Part shown: positions 37,657 through 46,652 of the stretch, piece after piece | Numbering within the stretch: position 1 is the first letter of the stretch | How the letters are laid out: every line of letters starts with the position of its first letter | Translations under genes and position numbers: made by a program | The notes under the pieces: model-generated | Told to the model about the DNA's origin: nothing | The model's input: the letters and a program-made list of their open reading frames with translations, nothing else | The model's database searches: none | Assembly: GCA_021773435.1 (NCBI GenBank) | Contig: JAJFKC010000013.1 | Location: forward strand, 1 to 50,052 | Length of the DNA stretch: 50,052 nucleotides | Reading direction: 5' to 3' | Source: Porticoccaceae bacterium | Lineage (GTDB): Bacteria; Pseudomonadota; Gammaproteobacteria; Pseudomonadales; Porticoccaceae

Positions 37657-40600
37657 CTATACATCTGTAATTAAATTGTTGCCTGCCAGCAACGTATCGA
37701 TAATATCCTGCTGACTTCCTCCGCCGGTCACCAGATCAGTGCCTTGTAATACGATAGTTTGGCCTGTGCTCCCAGCACCAATCCCATCGGTATCCACAGT
37801 GATCGTCGTGTCTGTACCATTTGTAGTAAAGCTGAGGTAGTCAGTTAAATCACCATTTTCCTCATCAAGTAAAAGTGCCGACAAATCGAGCACATCGCCT
37901 TCAGCGGTACTAAAGTCGGTAAGGGTGTCAGAAGGTGAATCCACCGCATCACCTTCTGCCCAGACAAACATATCTGCACCAGAGCCACCGCTTAGTGTAT
38001 CGCTGCCCAAACCACCAATGATGGTATCAATCCCCTCTTGGCCATAGACAATATCATCTCCAGCTCCTGCAACAATAACGTCATTGCCGCCACTCCGCAC
38101 GTCCGAACCATTTTGAGATTCTTCAGCCAAATCTGAATGGTTATTCTTCAAATAATTGAGGGTATCACTGCGATCCCAACCAGGGGTGCTTTCAAGTTGC
38201 TGAAAAACATCCCAACCAGAACCTGCCGGTGTGCCAAGACCCTGAGCTGTAGCTAATGCATCTGTATTCACAGAATCACCGAAAATCAAATCATTGCCGT
38301 GGCTCCCTATAATAACATCGGCGCCTACATCAGATAAGTTCACAAGCGAAGCAAGATCACCAATGACAGCCGAGAGTTGATCAGCACTTGTGACGTTGGT
38401 CGCTGAACCATTGTCACCTTCGACCTGTGAGAGTAGCGCCAACGCATTAGAACCGACATCAATGCCAACGGCCTCAATAGTAAATCCGCTAGCCTCTATT
38501 GAAGCCACCTCGTTAGTGCTGTCGTCCACACCTAGAATATGATCTATCGCATCCTGTGCATTAACAGCAATCACACCACCACCATCATTTAACGCTCTAT
38601 TTGGTAGCCCGTCAGAGACAAAGACCACCTTGTTGACATCAGCATTCTGTATAGCTGATCCACCATCAATCCAGTCTTCGGCTTCAACAAGTCCAGCCTC
38701 ATAATTTGTCACACCCCCTGCACTTAGATCGTCAATATCATCGAATGCCCGTTGCAGCTCAGCATTGCTATCTACTCCGCCCAGAGTTAATTCGTAGGTA
38801 CCGACAGTTGACCCGCCGGAGCTGAATTCAACAATATGGACGCGAATATTTTGTCCATCAGAATCTACTAAACCCTGCAAAGCGGCCTTGACTGCATCTT
38901 TCATTGCCTGAAGGCGTGTGACGCCTGAGATTGAAGAACCCATGCTTCCAGAGGTATCCAACACAAACACAATATTTGCGTCCACGGCTGTTACCGTGGC
39001 GCCACCTGAGTCACCGATGAGGATATCTCCAGCACCACCACCGACGATTTCACCATCAACCGGTCCGCCCACATTAGGAACTGTATGATCTTCATCCTCA
39101 CCCTGTTGATCATCAGCGTTACTGCCAACAATTAATACAGGGTCGGCATTGTTCACATTAATAGTCAGCGTCGTCGATGTGAGATCGCCATCACCATCTT
39201 TTATTGTGTAAACAAACGTATCGGAGACATCGGTAGTCGGTGCATCAGCAACAGAAACATAGGTATAGCTGCCATCAGCATTTAGCGTCAGGGTTCCGTA
39301 TATACCACTAATCGCTGAACCAACATCGCCATTCTCCGTATCTATGCCAGCATCGCTACCACTAACCACACCAACAATAGCACCCGTACCATCGTAGCCA
39401 TCGGCTCCTGATTGATCGTTACTCAATACCCCGTCAGCGGCGTTTACCGTTAAAGTAGCACCTTCATCTACGTTGCCATTATCATTAGTCGCCGTCGGGA
39501 CATCGTCGACTATCTCTATCGTGATCGTCGCTGCCGATGTCGCCGTGCCATCCGTCGTGGTCAAACTAAACACGTCCGTTTCGACACCCGCTACATCGGT
39601 CGTCGGGGACGTCAGCTCGTAGGTGTAGCTCGCAACACCTGTCACATCGTTGTATGACGTGATGGTCAACTTGCCAATTGCCGTCGTGATTTCGTTGTTT
39701 GTGCCAAGATCACCAATCGCGATGACCTCGCCATTGATCGTTACCGAGACAATATCATCCAGACCATCCGGGTCCGAGACAGCAAAGGTTCCCTCAGCAA
39801 ACTCGCTGGCCGATGCCGCGTCCGATCCCGTGGACAAGCCCGCTTCAAAGACCTGGTCATTGCCGCCCTGAGGATTGCCAGGGTCTACTTCTATCTCGGG
39901 GCCGTCGTTACTGCCAATAATCGTTATCACCAGTTCAGCCTGATCTGGATCGCCATCTGCGTCCGTCAGCGTATAGGTGAAGGTATCCGTCACCGACTCA
40001 CCCTCATCCAGACCACTTTGATCCGAGGTCAGGGTGTAGGTATAGGTGCCATCAGCCGCTAAACTCAGTGTGCCGTGAGTGCCCACCAACGCTGTGCCGC
40101 CCACCGTACCCAATGTGCCACTACCCGCAGCCTCCGTGCCGGTTCGAAACGCGGTGACATTTGCCGGGCGGTCTGCGCCCTGTACATCTGCAGGGCTATC
40201 GGTCACGACATTGCCACCAACACTACTGCCATCTTCCCCCAGGGAATTGGCATCATTAGTCGCCGTCGGGACATCGTCGACTATCTCTATCGTGATCGTC
40301 GCCGAGCCCGAAACCAGGTCTCCGTCGCTGGTACTCAAGGTGAAGACGTCGGTTTCCGCGCCTGCCTCGTCGGTGGTCGGGGCAGCCAATTCATAAATAT
40401 ATTCCGCGACACCGGTCGTCGGGTCATAACTCGTCACGGTCAGTGTGCCATGGTCGCCAACAATGCCGTTGTTGTTGCCCAGATCAGCAATTGCTATCTC
40501 GGAGCCGTTGATGGTCACCGTTTTAATGTCGTCCAACCCATCTGGATCTGACAGGCTAAATGTGCCGCCGGCCAGGTTACTACCGTCACCTGGCGAGGAA

Positions 40601-41205
40601 CCCCCAGGCAAGCCAGCTTCCGATACGCTGTCATTACCACCTTGGGGATTGCCTGTATCCACTTTGATATCGGGGCTGCTGTTGCCACTAATTTCAGTAT
40701 CAGCAGTAGGATCAATGGGCGGCGGGAAAACTAAACCCGGATCAAACCCCGCTTCCGGATTTACTTCATTTATAGATCGAGAGAATAGTGCCCCCTGCCC
40801 TATTTCATCCCCTGTAGGGCTTGGGTTATCACCCTCACCGGCAGTTGATCCATCAACCACAGTAGTAATGTCAAGACCAGCTTCGATCGCCGCCAACAAC
40901 TCATCAAACAAGGCGTTACCACCTTCATATTCCGGGAGTATCGATAACGTGGCAGGTGTCGCCTTGACGGCTTCACCTTGACCCAAGGTATGTAGAATTC
41001 CGTCCGCCGATTCAATCAAGACGGTATGTGATGTTCCTGACTCGACTAGATCGCCCACATAAATAGGGTCACCAATAGTTAGCTCTCGTAGAGCGCCATC
41101 GGGAGATATTGCAACAACCGTGCCAGATGCAACTTTCAATACACCTATAACATTTGTATTTTCGTTTGCTTCAATCTGGTTACCTTGTTTGATTTCGTCG
41201 TTCAT
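37657..41205 (-). CDS. LapA-like secreted adhesin with retention module, vWA and RTX domains
   Basis: 1182-residue type I secretion substrate. Residues 1-108 form a LapA-type retention module, ending DELLAAIEAGLD, the position of the LapG cleavage site (TAAG in LapA; here IEAG, about 107-110). Residues 176-318 and 435-574 are two copies of one VCBS/cadherin-like repeat; 319-434 and 575-690 are related but distinct repeats. A von Willebrand A domain (about 743-950) has an intact MIDAS, DTSGSMGSS (750-758), and VSDGLPN. RTX nonapeptides (GSHGNDLIF, GGAGDD-type, about 966-1080) and a C-terminal T1SS signal follow. At 1182 residues it is far shorter than Pseudomonas LapA. A strong GGAGG site precedes the ATG. 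It is last in lapB-lapC-lapE-lapA order. Confidence 0.9.
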   Translation of the reverse strand: MNDEIKQGNQIEANENTNVIGVLKVASGTVVAISPDGALRELTIGDPIYVGDLVESGTSHTVLIESADGILHTLGQGEAVKATPATLSILPEYEGGNALFDELLAAIEAGLDITTVVDGSTAGEGDNPSPTGDEIGQGALFSRSINEVNPEAGFDPGLVFPPPIDPTADTEISGNSSPDIKVDTGNPQGGNDSVSEAGLPGGSSPGDGSNLAGGTFSLSDPDGLDDIKTVTINGSEIAIADLGNNNGIVGDHGTLTVTSYDPTTGVAEYIYELAAPTTDEAGAETDVFTLSTSDGDLVSGSATITIEIVDDVPTATNDANSLGEDGSSVGGNVVTDSPADVQGADRPANVTAFRTGTEAAGSGTLGTVGGTALVGTHGTLSLAADGTYTYTLTSDQSGLDEGESVTDTFTYTLTDADGDPDQAELVITIIGSNDGPEIEVDPGNPQGGNDQVFEAGLSTGSDAASASEFAEGTFAVSDPDGLDDIVSVTINGEVIAIGDLGTNNEITTAIGKLTITSYNDVTGVASYTYELTSPTTDVAGVETDVFSLTTTDGTATSAATITIEIVDDVPTATNDNGNVDEGATLTVNAADGVLSNDQSGADGYDGTGAIVGVVSGSDAGIDTENGDVGSAISGIYGTLTLNADGSYTYVSVADAPTTDVSDTFVYTIKDGDGDLTSTTLTINVNNADPVLIVGSNADDQQGEDEDHTVPNVGGPVDGEIVGGGAGDILIGDSGGATVTAVDANIVFVLDTSGSMGSSISGVTRLQAMKDAVKAALQGLVDSDGQNIRVHIVEFSSGGSTVGTYELTLGGVDSNAELQRAFDDIDDLSAGGVTNYEAGLVEAEDWIDGGSAIQNADVNKVVFVSDGLPNRALNDGGGVIAVNAQDAIDHILGVDDSTNEVASIEASGFTIEAVGIDVGSNALALLSQVEGDNGSATNVTSADQLSAVIGDLASLVNLSDVGADVIIGSHGNDLIFGDSVNTDALATAQGLGTPAGSGWDVFQQLESTPGWDRSDTLNYLKNNHSDLAEESQNGSDVRSGGNDVIVAGAGDDIVYGQEGIDTIIGGLGSDTLSGGSGADMFVWAEGDAVDSPSDTLTDFSTAEGDVLDLSALLLDEENGDLTDYLSFTTNGTDTTITVDTDGIGAGSTGQTIVLQGTDLVTGGGSQQDIIDTLLAGNNLITDV
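39481..39531. repeat. 51-bp exact repeat in the adhesin gene, copy 1
   Basis: Identical over 51 bases to 40252-40302. The offset is 771 bases, which is 257 codons, so the repeats are in frame. It encodes the repeat end TITIEIVDDVPTATND in both VCBS units. Confidence 0.9.
40252..40302. repeat. 51-bp exact repeat in the adhesin gene, copy 2
   Basis: Second copy of the identical 51-base segment at 39481-39531. Recombination between the copies would delete or duplicate 257 codons without breaking the frame. Confidence 0.9.
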
Positions 41206-41269
41206 TTTATCTTCCTCCGTTGATCCTAATTTCGCCCACTCTGTCGATACAACAGGGTGTTACACAAAA

Positions 41270-42619
41270 CTAGATCGATAACTTAGCGCCGACCATATAC
41301 ATCAGGTCACCCATGCTATGGAAAATTCGATATTCATTGAATATCAGATCATAGCGCGCAGAAATCAAAGACTGTTGCGCCCCTACTGACTCAGTCTCAG
41401 TATTCAATAAATCCAGTAAGGTTCTACGACCAAGATCAAATTGATCGACGTATGCATCTTTAGTCGCCTTTGAATCTTTCACATGCGCAACCAGGGTAGG
41501 CATTTGAGTTTTAAGCGTCGAGTGTGCCACCCACGACAAACGCAGCTCCTGTTCAACCTGACGTATGGCGTTATTTCTTATTTCTTTCGCTTGCTCCACA
41601 AGAAATGCAAACTCTTGTGTTCGTGCCTGATCAGCCCGGCCTCGATACAAGTTGTATCTCATCCGAAGCATAACTTTGAGATCATCAACCTGTCGTTCGA
41701 TACCATCTATATTGTCATTGAGGTCACGCTCTACCTCGACATGGAAATTTGGATAGAACGCACTTTTTGTTTGTTCATATCGAAAGGTAGTTGCATCGAC
41801 ATCAGCATTGGCAACTTTCATAACGGGATGGTTTTCGTTTGCTTTTTGTACCGCATCTTCGATACTGGCGGGTATATATTTTCGATAAGATCCAGGAGCA
41901 TCTAAATCATCCTGATGAGGCATCACACCAACCACTTGTTGATAGTTCGTGCTAGCGTCACGTAAATTAGCAGTAGCGGATGCTGCGTTTGTTTTTGCTA
42001 ATGCTAGCCGACCCGCTATCTGATCTGAATCGGCCCTGCTGCCTACCCCTGAATCAAAACGCTTTTTCATGCGTCCGTAAACATCCTCATGGAAGGATAG
42101 TGTTTCCTGCGCAAGCGCTAGAATTTCTTTTTGCTTTAAGACCTCAGTGAAAACACGAACAACCTCAAGTGAGACATCTTCACCCACCGAAATAGCTCTC
42201 TGGCGAGCGCTCTCTTCACGAGCTTTCTGATTACGGTACTCGTTCCTAGTGTTAAAGCCGTCAAAGACCAACTGGCGAATATTAATTTGTGCCTCCCGTC
42301 GTTCCAATTCATTTCGGGTCCGATTTGGCTTGCCGGCAAATGTCGCGCCGGTCGGATCTCGTTCCTGAAATCCAAACCCTGCTACCAGATCAACCGTCGG
42401 GTAATATCCAGCTAGCGCTTGCCTCACCTGGCGCTCACGTGCATTCGCTTGTCTGAGTTCTGCCAACACCCTCGGATTGCTCTCCAGGGTCTGACTAATC
42501 ACTTCTCTCACATCAATAGCCAGGACAGGTTGCGCACAAATCACGACCGGAACAATCGCAACTCCAATTGCTGTTTTAAATATCCCCGTTAATTTTCTTT
42601 TTAACATAGTAATATCCAT
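41270..42619 (-). CDS. lapE: TolC-family outer-membrane channel, LapE-type
   Basis: Outer-membrane component of the adhesin's type I secretion system, about 449 residues. The signal peptide ends near QPVLAIDVREVI. The mature protein has the two-fold TolC repeat of long helices (ALAGYYPTVDLVAGFG, RMKKRFDSGVGSRADSD, DQFDLGRRTLLDLLN). In Lap systems the adhesin's retention module remains lodged in this channel. The start at 42619 is preferred because GAAAGGG lies about ten bases upstream and the signal peptide begins there; the frame is open to 42733 but adds an implausible hydrophobic leader. It is 64 bases upstream of the adhesin gene on the same strand. Confidence 0.9.
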   Translation of the reverse strand: MDITMLKRKLTGIFKTAIGVAIVPVVICAQPVLAIDVREVISQTLESNPRVLAELRQANARERQVRQALAGYYPTVDLVAGFGFQERDPTGATFAGKPNRTRNELERREAQINIRQLVFDGFNTRNEYRNQKAREESARQRAISVGEDVSLEVVRVFTEVLKQKEILALAQETLSFHEDVYGRMKKRFDSGVGSRADSDQIAGRLALAKTNAASATANLRDASTNYQQVVGVMPHQDDLDAPGSYRKYIPASIEDAVQKANENHPVMKVANADVDATTFRYEQTKSAFYPNFHVEVERDLNDNIDGIERQVDDLKVMLRMRYNLYRGRADQARTQEFAFLVEQAKEIRNNAIRQVEQELRLSWVAHSTLKTQMPTLVAHVKDSKATKDAYVDQFDLGRRTLLDLLNTETESVGAQQSLISARYDLIFNEYRIFHSMGDLMYMVGAKLSI

Positions 42620-42788
42620 TAGATGTTGCCCTTTCTGATTGTTATTGACGTAACGTACAACCCACTCGATAACTTGATTAAAAGCAATAAATGAGATTTT
42701 CAACGCTGCCATAAAAAAAATAAAAGACACCAAAACACCCTTTGTAACTTTGAAACCGTATGTAACTCAAAAAGCCATATACAATTAA

Positions 42789-42804
42789 TGTGCTTTGTAT
42801 CACA
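42789..42804 (-). promoter_or_regulatory. CRP/Vfr-like palindrome upstream of lapE
   Basis: Within the 280-base spacer between lapC and lapE, the minus strand reads TGTGA-TACAAA-GCACA, which matches 9 of 10 half-site bases of the CRP consensus TGTGA-N6-TCACA. It lies about 170 bases upstream of lapE. The rest of the spacer is AT-rich with no clear -35/-10 pair. The role is inferred from the motif alone. Confidence 0.4.
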
Positions 42805-42899
42805 CTTTATTGAGGGTTTTGGCGCCTTTTATCCTTGATAATCTACCACTTAATACACTCGATTGAAATGGAGCCCACTTGGTACAAACACCAAACCGT

Positions 42900-44300
42900 T
42901 CATCGTTCCCGCATGGCCAGCTGCCTGGTTTTTAGGATCGGTTTAAGGATGTAGTCCAATATCGTTTTCTTACCGGTCAGGATGTCTACTTGCACTGTCA
43001 TGCCAGGAATAATAGGCAGTGTTTTTTCTCCCTGGCCCAGAACAGTGCTGTCAGTTTTCAGGCGTATCTCGTAGTAACTTACGCCTTCTTCATCAACAAT
43101 TGTGTCTGGGCTAATTTGGATGACCTGAGCTGGTAAGCCACCATGAATTGAAAAATCATAGGCCGTAAATTTGACGGTGGCTTTTTGTTTAGGGTGAATA
43201 AAAGCGATATCTGACGGCAGCACTTTCGCGTCTACCAGCAGGGAATCATCAGCAGGAACTATCTCAACCAAATCCATACCAGGCTGAACCACGCCGCCAA
43301 TTGTTTTAACTTTGATTTGCTTGACCGTACCCCGCACTGGCGACCGCACGATTGTTCGAGCAACTCGATCACTGTAAGCCTCATTACCTTCCAGTAAGCG
43401 CGCTAATTCAGCTCTCACCTCATTTAGCTCCCGTCTTGCTTCATTTCCAAAATTTTGCGCATATGTATCCCGGTTCGTTTGGGCCTCCTGATATTCTGCC
43501 TGTAGCTGCGGGATGGCAAATTCTGCTCTACCCACCTCTCCATGCAGATCATTAACCTGACGCTCTAACCGCAATAATTCTACGTGGCTCACTGCACCAT
43601 CATTGACCAGAGGTCGAGTAAAACTCAATTCTCTTTGAAGCAGCTTATAACTGCTGGCCAAACTTTTGCGATTCAACCGAGCGGACGACAATTCTTGTTG
43701 TTTTTGCTTAACTTTTTGGCCAAGCGCATTCATACGGGAATTAAACTCTGACAAACCGGATTCATATAATTCTCGCTCGCTGGCAGCCATCAAGTCATCA
43801 TCCTTTTTGCCAAGCTTGCGCCACTCTTTATCGAAGCTGCCGCCATCCGCCTCGGCCTGTAGTCTTGCTGCCTTAGCTTGGAGCTGTAAAATCTGCAACG
43901 ATCTCTCTCGTAAAGTCGATGAAAAAATGGTGTCATCAAGCAATAATAATGGTTGAGAAGCTTTTACCAGCTCCCCCTCAGATACCAACATCTTAGCAAG
44001 AATTCCACCCTCAAGATTCTGTACAACCTGGACATCTCCCGACGGCACGATTCGCCCCTGGCCCCGAGTAAACTCATCAACTTCCGCAAAATACGCCCAG
44101 ATAATTGCAGCAAAAACGAACACGGCAATGACCCTCAACATCAAACGCTGAACGACCGGAGCCTGTTGCAGCATTGCTTCTGAAGAATAGGACATGTACT
44201 TAAAATCAGTGGCTGATGTAACGTCCATATTTTTTTTTAGCTGTGGCTTGCGGTCCTGCACCTTATTTTCAGCTTCTGTGCTTACGGAATCCCCAATCAC
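42900..44300 (-). CDS. lapC: HlyD-family membrane-fusion protein, LapC-type
   Basis: Periplasmic adaptor linking the LapB ABC transporter to LapE. 466 residues: a cytoplasmic N-terminus, one membrane helix (about 52-70, LMLRVIAVFVFAAIIWAYF), a lipoyl/barrel-sandwich region (VQNLEGGILAKMLVSEGELV), long coiled-coil hairpins (about 130-310) and the C-terminal beta domain ending DYILKPILKTRQLAMRER, which is typical of the family. It overlaps the end of lapB by 4 bases, so the two are translationally coupled. Confidence 0.93.
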   Translation of the reverse strand: MIGDSVSTEAENKVQDRKPQLKKNMDVTSATDFKYMSYSSEAMLQQAPVVQRLMLRVIAVFVFAAIIWAYFAEVDEFTRGQGRIVPSGDVQVVQNLEGGILAKMLVSEGELVKASQPLLLLDDTIFSSTLRERSLQILQLQAKAARLQAEADGGSFDKEWRKLGKKDDDLMAASERELYESGLSEFNSRMNALGQKVKQKQQELSSARLNRKSLASSYKLLQRELSFTRPLVNDGAVSHVELLRLERQVNDLHGEVGRAEFAIPQLQAEYQEAQTNRDTYAQNFGNEARRELNEVRAELARLLEGNEAYSDRVARTIVRSPVRGTVKQIKVKTIGGVVQPGMDLVEIVPADDSLLVDAKVLPSDIAFIHPKQKATVKFTAYDFSIHGGLPAQVIQISPDTIVDEEGVSYYEIRLKTDSTVLGQGEKTLPIIPGMTVQVDILTGKKTILDYILKPILKTRQLAMRER

Positions 44301-46489
44301 TTGCCGCCACCCCTAATCTGCCCTTTTTTAAGGGCCTCTACTACTTTTTCTTTAGGTCCGTCGGCTACCACTCTGCCCTCGTGGATGACTACAAGCCTAT
44401 CCACAACATCGAGCATAGCCATTTTGTGAGTAACTAAAATGAGTGTTTTGTCATGGGAGAATTCCCTTAAACTTGCTTTAATCAGGGTTTCGCTGGCCTG
44501 ATCCATGGACGCAGTAGGTTCATCCAACAGAACAATCGATGGGGAAAGCAGAAAGACCCGAGCCAGGCCTACCGCCTGCCTCTGCCCGCCAGATAATGTT
44601 TCGCCCCGCTCACCGATGGGCATTTCGTACCCCAACGGGTGATTATTAACAAATTTATCTATGCCTACCTGTTCAGCAGCCTTGATGATCTTGGCATCAT
44701 CTATGCCAACCTGTCCAAGAGCAATATTTTCCCTCAAAGTACCGAAAAAAAGAGTCACATCTTGAGACACATAGCCGACGTTGCTGCGCAGATCAGCCGG
44801 GTCAAGTTGCTTAATATCAAAGCCATCTATCAACACCGAACCTCTATCAGCCTCATACAAAGCCAAAATTAATTTGGACAATGTTGATTTTCCTGAACCT
44901 ACCTTGCCAATAATGCCAACTTTTTCTCCAGGTTTAATTGAAAGAGAAAGTCCATCGAGTGCTGGACGTGGCTGACCAGGATAAGAAAATGTTACGTCTT
45001 TGAGGTGTATTTCGCCATCCAGTTTTTGACGATGTAAGAATCGTTGCTCCTCTGCCCGTTCTACCGGCAAGTTCATCACCTCATCCAGAGATTTGAGTGT
45101 CCCCTCAGCATGATCGTAGGTGGTGAGCAAAGACGCTATCTGACCAAGGGGTGCTAAAGCACGACCATTGAGGATAACGCAGGCAATCAGGCCACCCAGC
45201 GTTAACTCCAGTTCTGCAATCAGGTATACCCCCCATATAACAATAGCGACCATCGCTAATTGTTGTAAAAACTGGACGCCGTGTAATGCCGAGTTAGATA
45301 GCAGACGCGACTGCAAACTCCACTGAGATACGTACCCAACCGCCTGCTCCCAGTCTCGTTGCACATTACTTTCCGCACCAGAAGTTTTGATAGTTTCAAT
45401 GCCAACCAATGATTCAACAAGAGTCGCATTCTTTTTTGCAGCACCTCGCATGACGTTTTCTATGGCTGGACGCAACCTTACCTGGGCCTGGTAAGCAAAT
45501 AATAGCGCCACAGGTATTACTACCAGAGGCACGGCAACCAACCATCCCCCCAGGTAAGTAATAAATGCGAGAAAAATAACCAGGAACGGCAAGTCAATGA
45601 GTGTCAATATCGTTGTCGAAGTAATGAAAGTTCGAATCGAATCAAATTCGTGAAGCCGGTTAGCAAAAGCACCTACCGATACCGGCCTGCTAGCCATTTT
45701 AATGTTAAGCACGCGCTCAAATAGCCTAGCTGACACTATCACGTCGGTTCGTTTTGCGGCCAGCTCAACTAAATGACTGCGCAGAACCTTCAGGCCAAAA
45801 TCAAACATGTAAACAACAATGATGCCGACGCCCAAAGCCCATAATGTCTCAAGCGCATTATTAGGCACCACCCGGTCGTATACATTCATTACAAACAGTG
45901 GTTGGGCAAGCACAAACAAATTGATCAACAAGGCAGCAATCAATACATCTCGATAAATCTGGGACGAACTTTTCAGCACGCCCCAAAACCAATGGTCACC
46001 GGCACTTTTATAGATTTTCGGCGTACGTATATCGAACTGCTGCGTTGGGCGTAAATAAAACACCTGACCCTGATAGTGACGGCTTAACTCAGCTAGATTC
46101 ATTTGCTGCAGGGCATGGGATTGAGGCACCATTAGCATTGCATAGCCGCTGGCAACATTGATATCTGTTATGACCGCGTAGTTACCTTCATCCATCACAA
46201 TGATGGCTGGCAATACATTTTGCGGAATGTCTTCGAGAGAACGTTGTAACGATATGGCAGCCAGGCCTGCGCGATTTGCTGCACGAACAAGTAAATCAGG
46301 CGTCAGCTCTCCATTTTCCAGAGGCAAGCCAGCTGTAATAGCAGAGACGGATGTTGTCCGGCCTTCAAGTCGCGAGACCAATAACAAACAGTCCAGCAGA
46401 CTGGAAAGATGCTCTTCGCTGGCACGTGAAGCTACCTCCACCAAACCCTCGGTCTTGTCCAGATCCTCGGCAATAATCTCATTTGCCAT
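44297..46489 (-). CDS. lapB: Type I secretion ABC transporter, LapB-type
   Basis: 730-residue inner-membrane ATPase that exports the adhesin. The N-terminal C39-like domain (about 20-155) lacks the catalytic Cys-His arrangement, as expected for transporters of uncleaved RTX proteins. A six-helix membrane domain follows (about 180-450), then the nucleotide-binding domain with Walker A GKVGSGKST, signature LSGGQRQAVGLARV and Walker B IVLLDEPTASMD. It is first of lapB-lapC-lapE-adhesin on the minus strand. A hairpin and a promoter-like pair lie in the 163 bases upstream. Confidence 0.94.
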   Translation of the reverse strand: MANEIIAEDLDKTEGLVEVASRASEEHLSSLLDCLLLVSRLEGRTTSVSAITAGLPLENGELTPDLLVRAANRAGLAAISLQRSLEDIPQNVLPAIIVMDEGNYAVITDINVASGYAMLMVPQSHALQQMNLAELSRHYQGQVFYLRPTQQFDIRTPKIYKSAGDHWFWGVLKSSSQIYRDVLIAALLINLFVLAQPLFVMNVYDRVVPNNALETLWALGVGIIVVYMFDFGLKVLRSHLVELAAKRTDVIVSARLFERVLNIKMASRPVSVGAFANRLHEFDSIRTFITSTTILTLIDLPFLVIFLAFITYLGGWLVAVPLVVIPVALLFAYQAQVRLRPAIENVMRGAAKKNATLVESLVGIETIKTSGAESNVQRDWEQAVGYVSQWSLQSRLLSNSALHGVQFLQQLAMVAIVIWGVYLIAELELTLGGLIACVILNGRALAPLGQIASLLTTYDHAEGTLKSLDEVMNLPVERAEEQRFLHRQKLDGEIHLKDVTFSYPGQPRPALDGLSLSIKPGEKVGIIGKVGSGKSTLSKLILALYEADRGSVLIDGFDIKQLDPADLRSNVGYVSQDVTLFFGTLRENIALGQVGIDDAKIIKAAEQVGIDKFVNNHPLGYEMPIGERGETLSGGQRQAVGLARVFLLSPSIVLLDEPTASMDQASETLIKASLREFSHDKTLILVTHKMAMLDVVDRLVVIHEGRVVADGPKEKVVEALKKGQIRGGGK

Positions 46490-46513
46490 CTTGAAGTTAT
46501 CTCTAGTTCACTT

Positions 46514-46541
46514 AAAAAGAAGCCCGCAAGTCATTGCAGGC
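46514..46541 (-). terminator. Terminator-like hairpin upstream of lapB
   Basis: On the minus strand GCCTGCAA (46534-46541) pairs with TTGCGGGC (46522-46529, one G-U) around a four-base loop, followed by TCTTTTT. It lies about 110 bases after the aldehyde dehydrogenase stop and 25 bases before lapB, so it may terminate the former or attenuate the latter. Confidence 0.55.
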
Positions 46542-46547
46542 ATTACA

Positions 46548-46577
46548 TTTTAACACGATGACAACTTCAAAGTTCAA
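46548..46577 (-). promoter_or_regulatory. Candidate lapB promoter
   Basis: On the minus strand TTGAAC (46572-46577) and TTAAAA (46548-46553) are separated by 18 bases, about 60 bases before the lapB ATG. If used, the transcript would begin upstream of the terminator-like hairpin at 46514-46541. Confidence 0.35.
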
Positions 46578-46652
46578 GTAAAGTATTAAGACATAAATGA
46601 TCTAAACCCCTATTTATTGTTATCTCGTCCACAGAACTTGACTTAACAGTAT

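Noticed and set aside
40075-40981. Overlapping plus-strand frames opposite the adhesin
   Set aside because: They arise from the biased codon usage of the Asp/Thr/Gly-rich repeats on the other strand.
37657-41205. Frameshift or chimeric assembly as explanation for the short adhesin
   Set aside because: The frame is continuous from retention module to secretion signal, with a strong ribosome-binding site and a terminator, so the short length appears genuine.
42620-42733. N-terminal extension of LapE
   Set aside because: It would place an odd hydrophobic leader before a normal signal peptide; the ATG at 42619 has its own ribosome-binding site.
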